This document shows, in pieces, positions 1 through 11,162 of a DNA stretch of 64,000 bases. Both the position numbers and the translations under genes were made by a program. The first letter of the stretch is position 1, and each line of letters starts with the position of its first letter. The notes beneath the pieces were generated by a model. The model saw nothing but the letters and a program-made list of their open reading frames with translations. It was not told where the DNA came from and did no database searches. This DNA comes from an uncultured Lachnospiraceae bacterium (lineage in GTDB: Bacteria > Bacillota > Clostridia > Lachnospirales > Lachnospiraceae), in the NCBI GenBank assembly GCA_944383325.1, contig CALWPC010000026.1:1-64000 (forward strand), given 5' to 3'.

Positions 1-1
1 C

Positions 2-67
2 CACGTTGCAAAGCCCATCAAAACCAAGGTCTTACCGGGCTTGCCGCCGATTCCCGGCGTTAAATGA
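2..67 (+). CDS. C-terminal end of an upstream gene (partial, unidentified)
   Basis: Reading from base 2, 21 codons run open to a TGA at 65-67, giving a tail that ends in LPGLPPIPGVK. The composition looks protein-like, and the stop lies three bases before the riboswitch stem, so this is plausibly the end of a gene transcribed ahead of queT. Another frame is also open from base 1 to a TAA at 61-63, so the frame is not certain. Product unknown. Confidence 0.3.
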   Translation, partial: HVAKPIKTKVLPGLPPIPGVK

Positions 68-69
68 AT

Positions 70-112
70 CGAGTGTTCGAGACCTTCCACTCGTAAAACA
101 AAACTAAAGGAG
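70..112 (+). promoter_or_regulatory. preQ1-I-like riboswitch upstream of queT
   Basis: A perfect 6-bp stem (70-75 with 88-93) encloses a 12-base loop beginning TTCGAG. An A-rich tail containing AAAACTAAAGGAG follows. This is the layout of class-I preQ1 aptamers: hairpin, A-rich strand, and CTA-type pseudoknot bases running into the Shine-Dalgarno. Loop bases CCTT can also pair with AAGG of the ribosome site, so ligand binding would hide it and block translation. The downstream gene is a queuosine-precursor transporter, the expected target. Assignment is by eye, not by covariance model. Confidence 0.6.
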
Positions 113-118
113 AGAAAC

Positions 119-598
119 ATGATGAAACACAATTCACGCTACATTACCACTGCGGCGATGATCGCCGCGCTCTATGTTGTTCTGACGATGATCGCCAACG
201 CATTGGGGCTTGCCTCGCAGGCTATACAGCTTCGCTTCTCCGAAGCGCTGACCGTGCTCCCGTACTTCACCGCAGCGGCCGTCCCCGGCCTTGCCGTCGG
301 ATGTCTTTTGAGCAATGTTCTGGCCGGCGGCGTCATCATCGACGTTATTTTCGGCACCATCGCCACACTGCTTGGCGCCCTTGGAACCTACGCGCTCCGA
401 AAATATAAATACGCCGCGCCGCTGCCCCCGATTATCGCCAACACATTAATCATACCGTTTGTCTTAAAATATGGTTATCATATAGATGAACTCTGGTACA
501 GCTTTCTCACGGTCGGCGCCGGAGAACTGTTAAGCTGCGGCGTACTCGGCCTGCTGCTTCTGACAATCCTGCAAAAATACAAAAAATTCCTGTTCTGA
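119..598 (+). CDS. queT: QueT family queuosine-precursor ECF transporter substrate subunit
   Basis: A 159-residue hydrophobic protein with five or six membrane segments and the QueT-family start pattern (ITTAAMIAALYVVLTM, then LRFSEALTVLPYF). QueT is the substrate-binding component of an energy-coupling-factor importer for preQ1/preQ0-type queuosine precursors; the shared ATPases and EcfT are not in this window. An AAAGGAG ribosome site at 106-112 fits the ATG at 119 or the adjacent ATG at 122. The gene sits directly behind a preQ1-like riboswitch, and both lines of evidence agree. A strong hairpin terminator follows the stop. Confidence 0.9.
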   Translation: MMKHNSRYITTAAMIAALYVVLTMIANALGLASQAIQLRFSEALTVLPYFTAAAVPGLAVGCLLSNVLAGGVIIDVIFGTIATLLGALGTYALRKYKYAAPLPPIIANTLIIPFVLKYGYHIDELWYSFLTVGAGELLSCGVLGLLLLTILQKYKKFLF

Positions 599-604
599 CC
601 CAAA

Positions 605-651
605 ATGAGGATGCCCTTTTCGATAAAAGAAAAGGACATCCTCATGTTTTT
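605..651. terminator. Bidirectional intrinsic terminator between queT and the M29 peptidase gene
   Basis: The arms of an almost perfect hairpin (605-621 and 629-645) are followed by GTTTTTC on the plus strand. On the minus strand the tract is weaker but T-rich. It separates two convergent genes. Confidence 0.85.
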
Positions 652-660
652 CTCATAAAA

Positions 661-1776
661 TCATTTTAAATTTTCCGGATTCAGGCACATCAATTCCGGG
701 ACAACAAAGCGGCCGTCTTTGCGAATCAGCACATCGTCAAAATAAATTTCCCCGCCGCCGTACTCCGGGCGCTGAATAAGCACCAGATCCCAGTGAAGCG
801 AGCTATGATTGCCGTTCGGCGCCTCATCATAACAATTCCCGGGCGTAAAATGAATGCTGCCCGCAATTTTCTCGTCAAACAAAATATCCTTCATCGGCTT
901 AATAATGTAGGGATTAACGCCGATTGCAAATTCTCCCACATAGCGCGCGCCTTCATCTATATCAAAAATCTGATTGATGCGGTCGGTATCATTGGCCTCA
1001 GCCCGAACAATTTTCCCATTCTGAAATTCCAGCCGCACCTGCTCAAACGTAAATCCCTGCTGCAGCGACGGCGTGTTATAACTGATCACGCCATTGACAG
1101 AGTCGCGCACGGGCGCCGTATACACTTCACCGTCCGGTATATTCATATTGCCCGCACAGGGAATCGCCGGAATATCTTTAATCGAAAACTTCAGATCCGT
1201 CCCCGGTCCGACTATGCGCACACGGTCCGTTCGGTCCATATAGGCCACCAGAGCCTGCATTGCCTTCGCCATCCGGGAATAATCCAGATTGCACACCTGA
1301 AAATAAAAATCTTCAAAGGCTTCCACACTCTGATTGGCAAGCTGCGCCATAGCCGCATTCGGATACCGAAGCACCACCCACCTTGTTTTCGGCACCCGGA
1401 TCCCGTGGTGTACGGGTGTGGAATACAATTTGTCATACAAGTTGAGCTTGTCAGCCGGAACATCTGAAAGTTCCGCCACATTCTCACTGCCCCGCACGCC
1501 GATATAACAGTCCATGTTCTCCATCTCCAGGCTGTCCACCTGCGCCATCAGCTTTAACTGTTCCTCACTGCAGCTTAGCAGTACCTCTCTCTGCACGCGC
1601 GTATTTGTATAATGCGGAAACGGCATGCCGCCCGCTTCATACACTTCCTTGATGATAGCTCTTGCCAAATCCTCTGTTTCCCGGCCGATATAATGAATAT
1701 AGACACGGTCTCCCGCCTTTACGCCGCACGAATACGTCACCAGATTGTGCGCAAGCGTCCTCACTCTCTCGTCCAT
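661..1776 (-). CDS. M29 family metallo-aminopeptidase (AmpS/PepS-like)
   Basis: A 371-residue cytoplasmic aminopeptidase of the thermophilic M29 clan, which removes N-terminal residues from peptides using two metal ions. The family signature is clear across its length: IPDGE, GEFAIGVNP, GSIHF and a C-terminal NHSSLHWD block supply the Glu, His and Asp metal ligands. Length is slightly under the usual 400-410. I place the start at 1776, not the upstream ATG at 1803, because AAAGGAGG lies 10 bases before it. It follows the large unknown gene by 60 bases on the same strand, so it may be co-transcribed. Confidence 0.9.
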   Translation of the reverse strand: MDERVRTLAHNLVTYSCGVKAGDRVYIHYIGRETEDLARAIIKEVYEAGGMPFPHYTNTRVQREVLLSCSEEQLKLMAQVDSLEMENMDCYIGVRGSENVAELSDVPADKLNLYDKLYSTPVHHGIRVPKTRWVVLRYPNAAMAQLANQSVEAFEDFYFQVCNLDYSRMAKAMQALVAYMDRTDRVRIVGPGTDLKFSIKDIPAIPCAGNMNIPDGEVYTAPVRDSVNGVISYNTPSLQQGFTFEQVRLEFQNGKIVRAEANDTDRINQIFDIDEGARYVGEFAIGVNPYIIKPMKDILFDEKIAGSIHFTPGNCYDEAPNGNHSSLHWDLVLIQRPEYGGGEIYFDDVLIRKDGRFVVPELMCLNPENLK

Positions 1777-1836
1777 ATGATTTCTTCCTCCTTTTTCCGT
1801 CACTTCTAAAATTGCCAGTCCAGTCTTTCTGCACTT

Positions 1837-4311
1837 TTACGGATACTGACAGACAAACACATTTCCCACAGCCGCGCACTGCTCGCTCGCTTCCGCCACA
1901 CTGTAAGAATATTCCTGCCCTGAAGAAACATCCTGCATCGTCACCGTGCCGCTCTGCGCATATCCGGTATATCCGGTAATGAGCGCATAGGCATCCTGCG
2001 CATATTCCACCAAGACCAAAGCGCCCTGCGCCGTGTACACAAGCGCATCCTGCAGTGTAATCCCGCTCACATCATAGACCGGCTGTCCCGAAGCAGCCGA
2101 CCATGCGTCAGCAATACTGCCCGCCGAAGTCAGCACATCGGCCGGAACATTCGCCCTCTCCTGCTCCACCGCACCCTCCGCAGGCGGCACAATATAGCGG
2201 TATACAATTCCTTTCGGCCCTCTCACCGTTCCTCTGACAGACGCCGCATCGGACACCGCGCCGGCCGACTGTGCATTGGCACTGTACAGCTTACCCGCGC
2301 AATATACATAATACAGCGACTGCTGCCGTCCCAGATCCTGTTCGGCGAGCGCCCGGTCCAGAGATATAGCATTTGTCTCACGGATTCTGGGCGTAATGTC
2401 GGCGTCCGGCCTCCCGTCGGCAAGCGGCTGTTCAAAACAGAGACTGACAACCGACCCCTTTTTAGAGTCTGTCTGCAAAGCGGTGCTGACCGCTTCCTCC
2501 GTCTCCTCCTTGGCATTGCTTAGAATCTGATGAGAATCTGTGCTTACGTAACCGCCGCCCGAGTCCGCCGCCCTGGCTCGTTCAAGCTGAATCATCGAAT
2601 CATCCGCCCACCCGGACGCAACCAGGTTGACCTCATCCTCATACGTTTTTACCGTGTCTCCCTGTTCATTGACAATGTCAATCGCATACATCAAAAACAA
2701 CGTGCTGCCCGCGCGCGTCTGTTCACTGATTCGCGCCCGTCCATATACAAAATCCATGCCCACATATCCAACCGCGCGGATATACTCCCCATCCGCAGCT
2801 GAAACCGTGCGGGCCGCGCCCGTATTCAAATTCAGGCACTCGATCGATTTGGCACTGTTCATATCGTGCTCCCAGGCGATACAATCCTGCCGTTCTGAAG
2901 CGACAAACGCCCCCTCCTCCAGATCTGCTGCAATGGCCTGCACGCTGCCATCCTCCAAATCACACAGCATCACGGCATTCTCATAATAGAAATAAAACCG
3001 GTTCCCCGTTTTATACATCAGCTTGTCCGCATTGCTTATATACCATTCTTCCGGTTGATCACTGGAAAAAAATACAAGCTCTTCATATCCGCCCTGCGAC
3101 GGATCATAGTGGCACAGGGCGCTTCCCACTTTTCCTTCATGCTGACCGCGCACAAAATATCCGTATACACAAAAATCGAGTCCCCCATCCTCCTGTTGAT
3201 CCAGTATACGGATCTCATAAGGACGGACAAAGCTCTGGAGCTGATCGTGATTTTGAACATCCTGCATGGAAAACACCTTGGCAATGCGGTGATCCTCCCG
3301 CTGGTACTGCCACAGCTCGCCGGCCTGCACCCATGACACATAGCGCGCCTTTTGATCCTGCTGAACCTGCACCTGTTCATCCGCCAGGCCAAGCGTGATC
3401 TGACTCATAGAATACGACATTGCCGAGGGAGAAAAGAGCTGCGTCACTGTCCGCTCATAGTCAATCAGATGTACTCTGTAATCAGATTTGCGCACGCGAA
3501 AAACTTCCTCCACCGTATAATACGAATTCGCCTCCTCGGTCTCCTGAACCGCAATCTGATAGATTGCCCGAAGTACGGCCGTCTCTTCCTGCAGCTCCAC
3601 GAGACTGAAATGCGGCTCACTGCAGAGAGACGGCGATAATTCTCCCCATGAGAGCAAAGCCGTATCCGCGTGAATATCAATCCTGCGCAGTGACTGCTCC
3701 GCCGCACTGGCGTCTGTCTCCATATAAACGGCCAACTCCGAAACCTGCTTTTTGTCAAATGTTTTGTTTATAAATTCTTTTACAAAAGCAAAACATTCTT
3801 CAAAAATGGTTTTTTGTTCATAACACACTCTCATATAATAGTACAGGTTTTCCTGTTCCATCGTCTCCATGCGAAGCTGCACCAGGTATTCAACGCCCTG
3901 TTCACAGCACTGGGACAAATTCAGCGCCGCGCTCTCATAACTGTCGCCGGAAATCAGACGCTGCGTGCCAACCTCGCCGGCCAGTTCTCCGTCCAGTGTA
4001 TATACCGACGCATTGACAGCCTTTACTTTCTGCGCCGCGCTGCTGATGTGCAAAGTAACCGTCCTGCTCGCATCGAGCGGAGTCAGCGCCGGATACATGG
4101 ACTCCATATTCACCGGCGCCGCATAACCGAGCAGCGTATTCAATTCCTGTTCCCCGTAACTGACCGTTACGGTCGGATAGGTCATTTCAAACTCGGCGGT
4201 ATAGCTCGGCGTATTCTCTTTCTTTCCCCGAAAATAGGCCGATACAAGAACCGCGCATGCCACGAGAATCACCGCACCGGAAATAAGCATAAATGTTGCT
4301 GACTTTTTCAC
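1837..4311 (-). CDS. Large membrane-anchored extracytoplasmic protein of unknown function
   Basis: An 824-residue protein that starts with Lys-Lys and one hydrophobic segment (about residues 5-28), followed by a long soluble region. That marks a type II membrane anchor or uncleaved signal. The rest is rich in short beta-strand-like stretches with Tyr, Gly and acidic residues and recurring aromatic blocks around residues 300-560, suggestive of a beta-propeller-like fold, but I see no catalytic motif. The start is GTG at 4311 with AGGAAGGA nine bases upstream. I do not recognise the family. It sits 54 bases after a methyltransferase gene and before an aminopeptidase gene; neither neighbour suggests a role. 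Confidence 0.75.
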   Translation of the reverse strand: MKKSATFMLISGAVILVACAVLVSAYFRGKKENTPSYTAEFEMTYPTVTVSYGEQELNTLLGYAAPVNMESMYPALTPLDASRTVTLHISSAAQKVKAVNASVYTLDGELAGEVGTQRLISGDSYESAALNLSQCCEQGVEYLVQLRMETMEQENLYYYMRVCYEQKTIFEECFAFVKEFINKTFDKKQVSELAVYMETDASAAEQSLRRIDIHADTALLSWGELSPSLCSEPHFSLVELQEETAVLRAIYQIAVQETEEANSYYTVEEVFRVRKSDYRVHLIDYERTVTQLFSPSAMSYSMSQITLGLADEQVQVQQDQKARYVSWVQAGELWQYQREDHRIAKVFSMQDVQNHDQLQSFVRPYEIRILDQQEDGGLDFCVYGYFVRGQHEGKVGSALCHYDPSQGGYEELVFFSSDQPEEWYISNADKLMYKTGNRFYFYYENAVMLCDLEDGSVQAIAADLEEGAFVASERQDCIAWEHDMNSAKSIECLNLNTGAARTVSAADGEYIRAVGYVGMDFVYGRARISEQTRAGSTLFLMYAIDIVNEQGDTVKTYEDEVNLVASGWADDSMIQLERARAADSGGGYVSTDSHQILSNAKEETEEAVSTALQTDSKKGSVVSLCFEQPLADGRPDADITPRIRETNAISLDRALAEQDLGRQQSLYYVYCAGKLYSANAQSAGAVSDAASVRGTVRGPKGIVYRYIVPPAEGAVEQERANVPADVLTSAGSIADAWSAASGQPVYDVSGITLQDALVYTAQGALVLVEYAQDAYALITGYTGYAQSGTVTMQDVSSGQEYSYSVAEASEQCAAVGNVFVCQYP

Positions 4312-4365
4312 GTATCTATATCCTTCCTCTTTGTTTCACATTCCCTGAGCGCAAAAATCAGGCTC

Positions 4366-5535
4366 TCACTGCTCAAAAAGCCTGTCCAGCATTGGACGCA
4401 CGCCAAGAAACGCACATGTGCGCTTATACGCCTCCCGCTCCTGATCGGTTGGCTTCCGTCCCGTATAGACCGCGCGTATTAAAATATTTTTCGGCGTATG
4501 TTCCATGTCGATAAATTCAGACAGCGTCACCCGATACCCATGCTGTTTTAACAGCTCGCCGCGCAGACCGTCCGTAAACAGCGCCGCGCTGCGTTCTTTT
4601 AAAATTCCGTACTGCAAGATCGGCTGTAACATGTCGCAATGGATCTGCCCGTTCAACTCATGCTGACAGCACGGAACCGACAAAATCACTTTTGCATTCC
4701 AACGCACCGCCTTTGCAAGCGCCAAATCCGTCGCCGTATCGCAGGCATGCAGCGTCACAACCATATCGGCTCTGTCCACTCCCTGATACTCGGCAATATC
4801 GCCCTGCAAAAACGTCAGTTTCCGGTAATCATACTTTCGTGCCAGTGTATTGCAGCGGTCAATCACTTCCTTTTTTAAGTCTAGCCCGATCATCCTCACA
4901 TCCAGGCCGTTCTGAAGGTGCAGATAATAATACATGGCAAACGTCAGATAGGACTTTCCGCATCCAAAATCTATAATGGTAATTTCACGGTTTTTTGGCA
5001 ACTCCGGGAGAACATCCCGAATAAACTCCAAAAACCGATTAATTTGCCGAAACTTGTCATAATAGGCATGTACAATTTTCCCCTGCTCGTTCATCACACC
5101 CAGATCTACCAAAAAATCAATCTTCTCGCCTTCCGGCAGCAAGTAATTTCTGACCCGATTATGGGTCAGCGGCTGCGTCCGTTCCGACGTCCGGCGTCTG
5201 ACCTTGACCGTCACCGTCCCTTTTTTCCCTGTTAAAACCGTGCCCTCAAATTCCGTCGTCTCTAGCACCATCTGACGCATCGATCGCATCCACTCACAGA
5301 CACGGACCCGAAAATCCGCGGCGGAATAGGACCGGTGAAACACCTGCGCATTCCTGTGCACCGTTTCCTGAAATAAAATACAATTCTCTGCAGTTTCCTC
5401 CCCGCCTTTATGCGACCGCTGCACTGGACGAAACGTCACCTTCTGGGCTAACTGCTTTTCTCTGGAACCACTCATAATCAGGCGTATAAAATTTTGTTCA
5501 TTTACCTGCTCCAGTAACGCCGCAAGTTTCTCCAT
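4366..5535 (-). CDS. SAM-dependent methyltransferase (Methyltransf_32-like)
   Basis: A 389-residue protein with an N-terminal domain (1-150) of unknown role and a class I Rossmann methyltransferase domain from about 175. Motif I is IIDFGCGKSYLTF, followed by an acidic residue in MIGLDLKK and a GDIAEY motif. The sequence VPCCQHEL resembles the catalytic-region motif of the Methyltransf_32/GSTCD group, some of which are linked to RNA. The substrate cannot be read from sequence. The ATG at 5535 has GGAGG just upstream. It precedes the large unknown protein on the same strand. Confidence 0.75.
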   Translation of the reverse strand: MEKLAALLEQVNEQNFIRLIMSGSREKQLAQKVTFRPVQRSHKGGEETAENCILFQETVHRNAQVFHRSYSAADFRVRVCEWMRSMRQMVLETTEFEGTVLTGKKGTVTVKVRRRTSERTQPLTHNRVRNYLLPEGEKIDFLVDLGVMNEQGKIVHAYYDKFRQINRFLEFIRDVLPELPKNREITIIDFGCGKSYLTFAMYYYLHLQNGLDVRMIGLDLKKEVIDRCNTLARKYDYRKLTFLQGDIAEYQGVDRADMVVTLHACDTATDLALAKAVRWNAKVILSVPCCQHELNGQIHCDMLQPILQYGILKERSAALFTDGLRGELLKQHGYRVTLSEFIDMEHTPKNILIRAVYTGRKPTDQEREAYKRTCAFLGVRPMLDRLFEQ

Positions 5536-5600
5536 AATATCCTCCAGACTTCCTCGGCGACCGGCCGCTGTGCCGCCGCCCGCCGATCAGTGTCATTTCT

Positions 5601-6008
5601 CTATCTCCACCGTACATGATCGCGGCATCGGTCACAGTGATCACGGCACCGTCTCGAAAAACACTCATTTCCAAGCAGGCCCCAGATCACATCGCGAACA
5701 GGTGAACCGTCTCTTCTCGGCGGGCGGCGTCGGCGAGAAGTCGCAAACACCGAGCTGTCATATAATCCGGACACTTCCTCTGCCACAGGTTCCTCAAAAA
5801 GCGACGGCTCCTGCTCCATCAGACGCTCGTAAATCCGGCTGCACATACTGTCAAGCATCATAGCATCCGGATATTCATCAAACATAGGACTTCCGGAATA
5901 TTCATACCGATCGCACTCCGCCTGCACATATGGCAAAATCCGCCGCAGATTCGGCGGAAGATATTCATTCATCTTCTGTTTTTCCTGTTCAAAATAACAA
6001 TTCTCCAC
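5601..6008 (-). CDS. Hypothetical protein with Arg/Cys-rich C terminus
   Basis: The open frame begins at 6053, but AGGAGG lies seven bases before a GTG at 6008, giving 135 residues; an ATG at 5972 is another option. The N-terminal half (PPNLRRILPYVQAECDRYEYSG) is acidic and helical. The C-terminal third is Arg-rich and ends with closely spaced Cys residues (RCRDHCDRCRDH) that could bind metal. I do not recognise the family. It lies 65 bases ahead of the methyltransferase gene on the same strand. Confidence 0.55.
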   Translation of the reverse strand: MENCYFEQEKQKMNEYLPPNLRRILPYVQAECDRYEYSGSPMFDEYPDAMMLDSMCSRIYERLMEQEPSLFEEPVAEEVSGLYDSSVFATSRRRRPPRRDGSPVRDVIWGLLGNECFSRRCRDHCDRCRDHVRWR

Positions 6009-6129
6009 CACAATGCCTCCTCTTACACATGCTTCCATTCCTAATGATAGCATATGACTGCGGCGGAAATCCTGTGCCTATCTGCACGCGATTGTATGCC
6101 AAACCGGTATATCGCCGGATGCGCGTCGG

Positions 6130-6465
6130 TTATTCTTCCGAACTGTCCGAAATCTCCGCCTCGACATCAACCGGCGCCTTCTGCGCATTCTGTGCGCGCT
6201 GCGCTTTCTGCGCGTCGCGCCTGTCGCTTGCTTTCTGCATAGCTTCGAGCGCCCGCTCGCTCAGCTCATCAGCAATCTCTGCCGTTTTCAGCCCAACGTC
6301 AATCGAAACGTCTTTCGCTTTTTCTCCAAGTGCGGTTGCCTTTGCCTTGGCGCTCTCCATAAACCGCCTGGTCTCTTCCGAATTTTTTACCTCCTCGAAT
6401 TTATTGCACGCCTTGTCAAAACCTTCCCTGACATTTCCTACAATGCCGTCAAAATCAATACCCAT
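6130..6465 (-). CDS. Small helical (coiled-coil-like) protein after the ATP synthase operon
   Basis: A 111-residue, highly charged and Ala-rich protein with no membrane segment. Residues 15-80 form heptad-like amphipathic helices (AKAKATALGEKAKDV and similar), and the tail is acidic (DVEAEISDSSEE). AAGGAGG stands nine bases before the ATG. It begins only 26 bases after the atpC stop with no terminator between, so it is probably the last gene of the ATP synthase transcript. Resembles YtxH or apolipoprotein-like helical proteins in composition only; function unknown. Confidence 0.7.
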   Translation of the reverse strand: MGIDFDGIVGNVREGFDKACNKFEEVKNSEETRRFMESAKAKATALGEKAKDVSIDVGLKTAEIADELSERALEAMQKASDRRDAQKAQRAQNAQKAPVDVEAEISDSSEE

Positions 6466-6491
6466 GCTGTGTTCCTCCTTATAAATTATTT

Positions 6492-8199
<1,708 letters not shown>

Positions 8200-8207
8200 T
8201 TATATTA

Positions 8208-9041
8208 TCAGATTGCCTGCGCACCTGCAATAATCTCTGTAATTTCCTGCGTAATTGCACCTTGTCTGGCCCGGTTATACTGCTTGGCTAGCTGCTCAAT
8301 CAGCTCATCCGCATTTGCAGTAGCCGCATCCATTGCCTGCATCCGCGAACCGTGTTCACTGGCAGCCGATTCTAACAACGCGCCGTAGATTCGAGCAGTC
8401 ACATACTCGGACAACAGACTGCCCAAAAAAAGGTCTTCGTCCGACTCTACCGTAAACACGTCCTCCGCCACCGGTTCTTGCACAGGAATCAATTTCTCAC
8501 ACACCGGAAGCTGCGTCACCGCATTGTAAAACTTGGTGTACACAACCGTTATACTGTCCGCATGTCCGTTTTCATATGCCCGCAGCGCCGCGCGGCAAAT
8601 GCTTCCCGCCAGTTCATACGGCTCCGTGTCCATTTCGTCGGAAAAATCGTTCCAGACGTGAAATCCCCTGCTTCGCAGAAGCTCTGCCGCCCTGCGGCCA
8701 ACCGTACACAGCAGTACATCTTCCGCGCTCCATTGCTGATCAATTACTTTTTTCACAATGTTCATATTATATCCGCCCGCCAGTCCCCGGTTGGCAGAAA
8801 AAACCACAACCAACTTTTTGCGGGCCGCCGTATCCTGTGCGTCCTCTGCAGCAGGCAGCGGGCGGTGTCCTAAAAATGTTTGTCCAAACTCTCTCATTCG
8901 TTTTACATAGACGGCAGCAGGCTCCGCATGCTCGCGCGCCCTCTGCAGCTTTACTGTTGAGACTAGTTTCATTGCTTTTGTAATCTGCTGCGTACTCCTG
9001 ATCCGCTCCTGGCGGCGTTTCAGCTCCTGCACAGACGACAT
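8208..9041 (-). CDS. atpG: F1Fo ATP synthase gamma subunit
   Basis: The central rotor shaft, 277 residues. The N-terminal helix carries the family pattern RRQERIRSTQQITKAMKLVS, and the C-terminal helix has MDAATANADELIEQL followed by YNRARQGAITQEITEIIAGA. The start codon overlaps the atpA stop by one base (TGATG), a typical translational-coupling junction. Confidence 0.97.
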   Translation of the reverse strand: MSSVQELKRRQERIRSTQQITKAMKLVSTVKLQRAREHAEPAAVYVKRMREFGQTFLGHRPLPAAEDAQDTAARKKLVVVFSANRGLAGGYNMNIVKKVIDQQWSAEDVLLCTVGRRAAELLRSRGFHVWNDFSDEMDTEPYELAGSICRAALRAYENGHADSITVVYTKFYNAVTQLPVCEKLIPVQEPVAEDVFTVESDEDLFLGSLLSEYVTARIYGALLESAASEHGSRMQAMDAATANADELIEQLAKQYNRARQGAITQEITEIIAGAQAI

Positions 9042-10561
9042 CAGGACGCACCTCCTTTTTTAACCGCATCTCTGCTCTCGCATACCGCTTTGGTCAGGTG
9101 CTCTTTCAACGCGTCGGTCAATGTTTTTTCCTCCCGCAGCTGTTCTAAAAGTTCCGGATACCGGTCGTTCAGTCGTTCAATGAGCGTCTGTTCAAACTGT
9201 GCAATCTGATCTACTTCCAAATCCAATAAATATTTTCCCGTGGCTGCATAGAGAACCGCCACCTGATATTCCACCGGCATCGGCCGGTTCTGCGGCTGTT
9301 TGAGCACTTCCCGCAGACGCTCCCCCTGCGCGAGCTGTTCCCTTGTATCTGCATCTAGCTCCGACCCGAATTGTGCAAACGCAGCCAATTCCCTGTACCT
9401 GGCCAGTTCCACTCGTATCGGAGCGGCAACCTGCTTCATTGCCTCGATCTGAGCCGCCCCGCCCACGCGCGAAACCGATAGCCCCGCATTGACGGCCGGC
9501 CGCACGCCTGCGTGAAATGCTTCTGTCTCCAGATAAATCTGTCCGTCTGTAATCGAAATCACATTTGTCGGTATATAGGCAGACACATCTGCAGCCTGTG
9601 TCTCAATAATCGGAAGCGCTGTCAGAGAACCGCCCCCGTATTCCGGAGACATACATGCCGCGCGCTCTAAAAGCCTGGAATGTAAATAAAACACGTCACC
9701 GGGATAGGCCTCGCGTCCGGGAGGCCTTCGCAGCAGAAGAGAAAGCGTTCGGTACGCCGCGGCATGCTTGGACAAATCGTCATAAACGATCAGCACATCC
9801 TGCCCTTTCTCCATCCACTCTTCACCGATGGCACAGCCCGCATACGGTGCGAGATACTGCATAGGAGCAAGCTCACTCGCCACGGCGGCAACGACCGTTG
9901 TGTAATCCATTGCGCCATAATCCGTCAGGGTTCGCACTACGGACGCCACCGTCGATGCTTTCTGCCCGATCGCCACATAAATACACCGGACGTTTTGCCC
10001 TCTTTGATTGATGATCGCATCTAACGCAATCGTCGTCTTACCGGTCTGACGGTCTCCGATAATCAACTCTCTCTGGCCTCTTCCAATCGGCACCATTGCA
10101 TCGATTGCCTTGATGCCGGTCTGTAAAGGCACATGCACGGAACGTCTTGTGATCACCCCCGGCGCCACCCTCTCCGCAGGCCGATACGTCCCGACGGCAA
10201 TAGAGCCTCTGCCGTCGATCGGCTGTCCAAGCGCATTGACTACCCTGCCCAAAAGCGCATCCCCGACCGGCACCTCGACCACGCGTCCGGTCTTTTTCAC
10301 CAGATTGCCCTCGCGGATGCCGGACGCCTCGCCCAAAAGCGCGGCGCCGACATGATCTTCCTCAAGGTTCATTGCCATCCCGTACACCCCGTCCGGAAAT
10401 TCCAAAAGCTCTCCCTGAACTGCTTTTTCCAGTCCATAGACACGGCAGATACCGTCGGCAACCTGTATTACAGTCCCCACGTCCGAGATCTCCAGATGAT
10501 GTTCATAGCAGCGAAGCTGTTCATTGATAATTGCCTCAAATTCTTCCGGAACCACGCTCAA
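9041..10561 (-). CDS. atpA: F1Fo ATP synthase alpha subunit
   Basis: The non-catalytic nucleotide-binding F1 subunit, 506 residues. Walker A GDRQTGKT is at about 169-176; [10 protein letters not shown] and the C-terminal helical domain are present. The start is a TTG at 10561 with GAGG five bases upstream; a GTG two codons later is possible. It follows atpH by seven bases and is coupled to atpG by a one-base overlap. Confidence 0.97.
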   Translation of the reverse strand: MSVVPEEFEAIINEQLRCYEHHLEISDVGTVIQVADGICRVYGLEKAVQGELLEFPDGVYGMAMNLEEDHVGAALLGEASGIREGNLVKKTGRVVEVPVGDALLGRVVNALGQPIDGRGSIAVGTYRPAERVAPGVITRRSVHVPLQTGIKAIDAMVPIGRGQRELIIGDRQTGKTTIALDAIINQRGQNVRCIYVAIGQKASTVASVVRTLTDYGAMDYTTVVAAVASELAPMQYLAPYAGCAIGEEWMEKGQDVLIVYDDLSKHAAAYRTLSLLLRRPPGREAYPGDVFYLHSRLLERAACMSPEYGGGSLTALPIIETQAADVSAYIPTNVISITDGQIYLETEAFHAGVRPAVNAGLSVSRVGGAAQIEAMKQVAAPIRVELARYRELAAFAQFGSELDADTREQLAQGERLREVLKQPQNRPMPVEYQVAVLYAATGKYLLDLEVDQIAQFEQTLIERLNDRYPELLEQLREEKTLTDALKEHLTKAVCESRDAVKKGGAS

Positions 10562-10568
10562 TTCTGCC

Positions 10569-11162
10569 TCACCTTCCTTCCCGTTTTTCGTTCTGTGTGT
10601 TCTCCTGTGCCGCCTGTTCTGCCGCCGCGCTCAGAAGCTCATCCCGTATCCGGTTCAGCTTTGTCCGCAGGCTGCCGTCGACAATCCGGTCGCGGATGCG
10701 GATTACCATTCCACCAAGCAGCGCCTTATCCACCTTATAGCGGACATCCACCGAGCGGTATCCGGCCGTCTCTGACAACCGTTTTTCGAGCGACTGTTTC
10801 TGCCTTGCGCTAAGCGGCCTTGCAGAGCATACCTGCACAGTTGCCTCCTGCATATATTCCCTGTACGCCGATTCCAGATGATCTGCAATCAACGGAAATT
10901 CTCCAATCAGACGTTTGCCGGCAAGCGTCTGCAATACGGTCAAAAGACCGCCGTCTATATTGCCCCCAAATAACTGCTCGAGGATATGATCTCTCTGACG
11001 GCGCGAAAGCGTCGGTACGGACAGCAGACGGCTCAAATCTGTATGTTTTTGCAGCACCGCCCGCACAAAAACGGCATCCTTGTACATCTGTTCCAAATTC
11101 CCCTGACGTTTTGCATATTCAAGTAAAACTTCCGCACACCGCTTACCGCTCAGCTCTGCCAT
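10569..11162 (-). CDS. atpH: F1Fo ATP synthase delta subunit
   Basis: A 197-residue peripheral-stalk subunit that links alpha to the b dimer. It has the N-terminal helical bundle and the family C-terminal signature ([20 protein letters not shown]), with a slightly longer Gln/Glu-rich tail than usual. It overlaps the end of atpF by 13 bases. Confidence 0.95.
   Translation of the reverse strand: MAELSGKRCAEVLLEYAKRQGNLEQMYKDAVFVRAVLQKHTDLSRLLSVPTLSRRQRDHILEQLFGGNIDGGLLTVLQTLAGKRLIGEFPLIADHLESAYREYMQEATVQVCSARPLSARQKQSLEKRLSETAGYRSVDVRYKVDKALLGGMVIRIRDRIVDGSLRTKLNRIRDELLSAAAEQAAQENTQNEKREGR

Noticed and set aside
605-645. Similarity of the queT terminator to the hairpin before yitT as a dispersed repeat
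   Set aside because: Both share GAGGATG/CATCCTC arms, but loops and flanks differ and no third copy was seen, so chance or ordinary terminator structure is enough.
793-1467. Long plus-strand open frame (224 codons) opposite the M29 peptidase gene
   Set aside because: It is the antisense shadow of a well-supported enzyme, with no ribosome site and an implausible composition. The many other plus-strand frames opposite minus-strand genes (for example 3814-4302, 7660-8115, 10133-10813, 30366-31388, 57899-58426) fail for the same reason.
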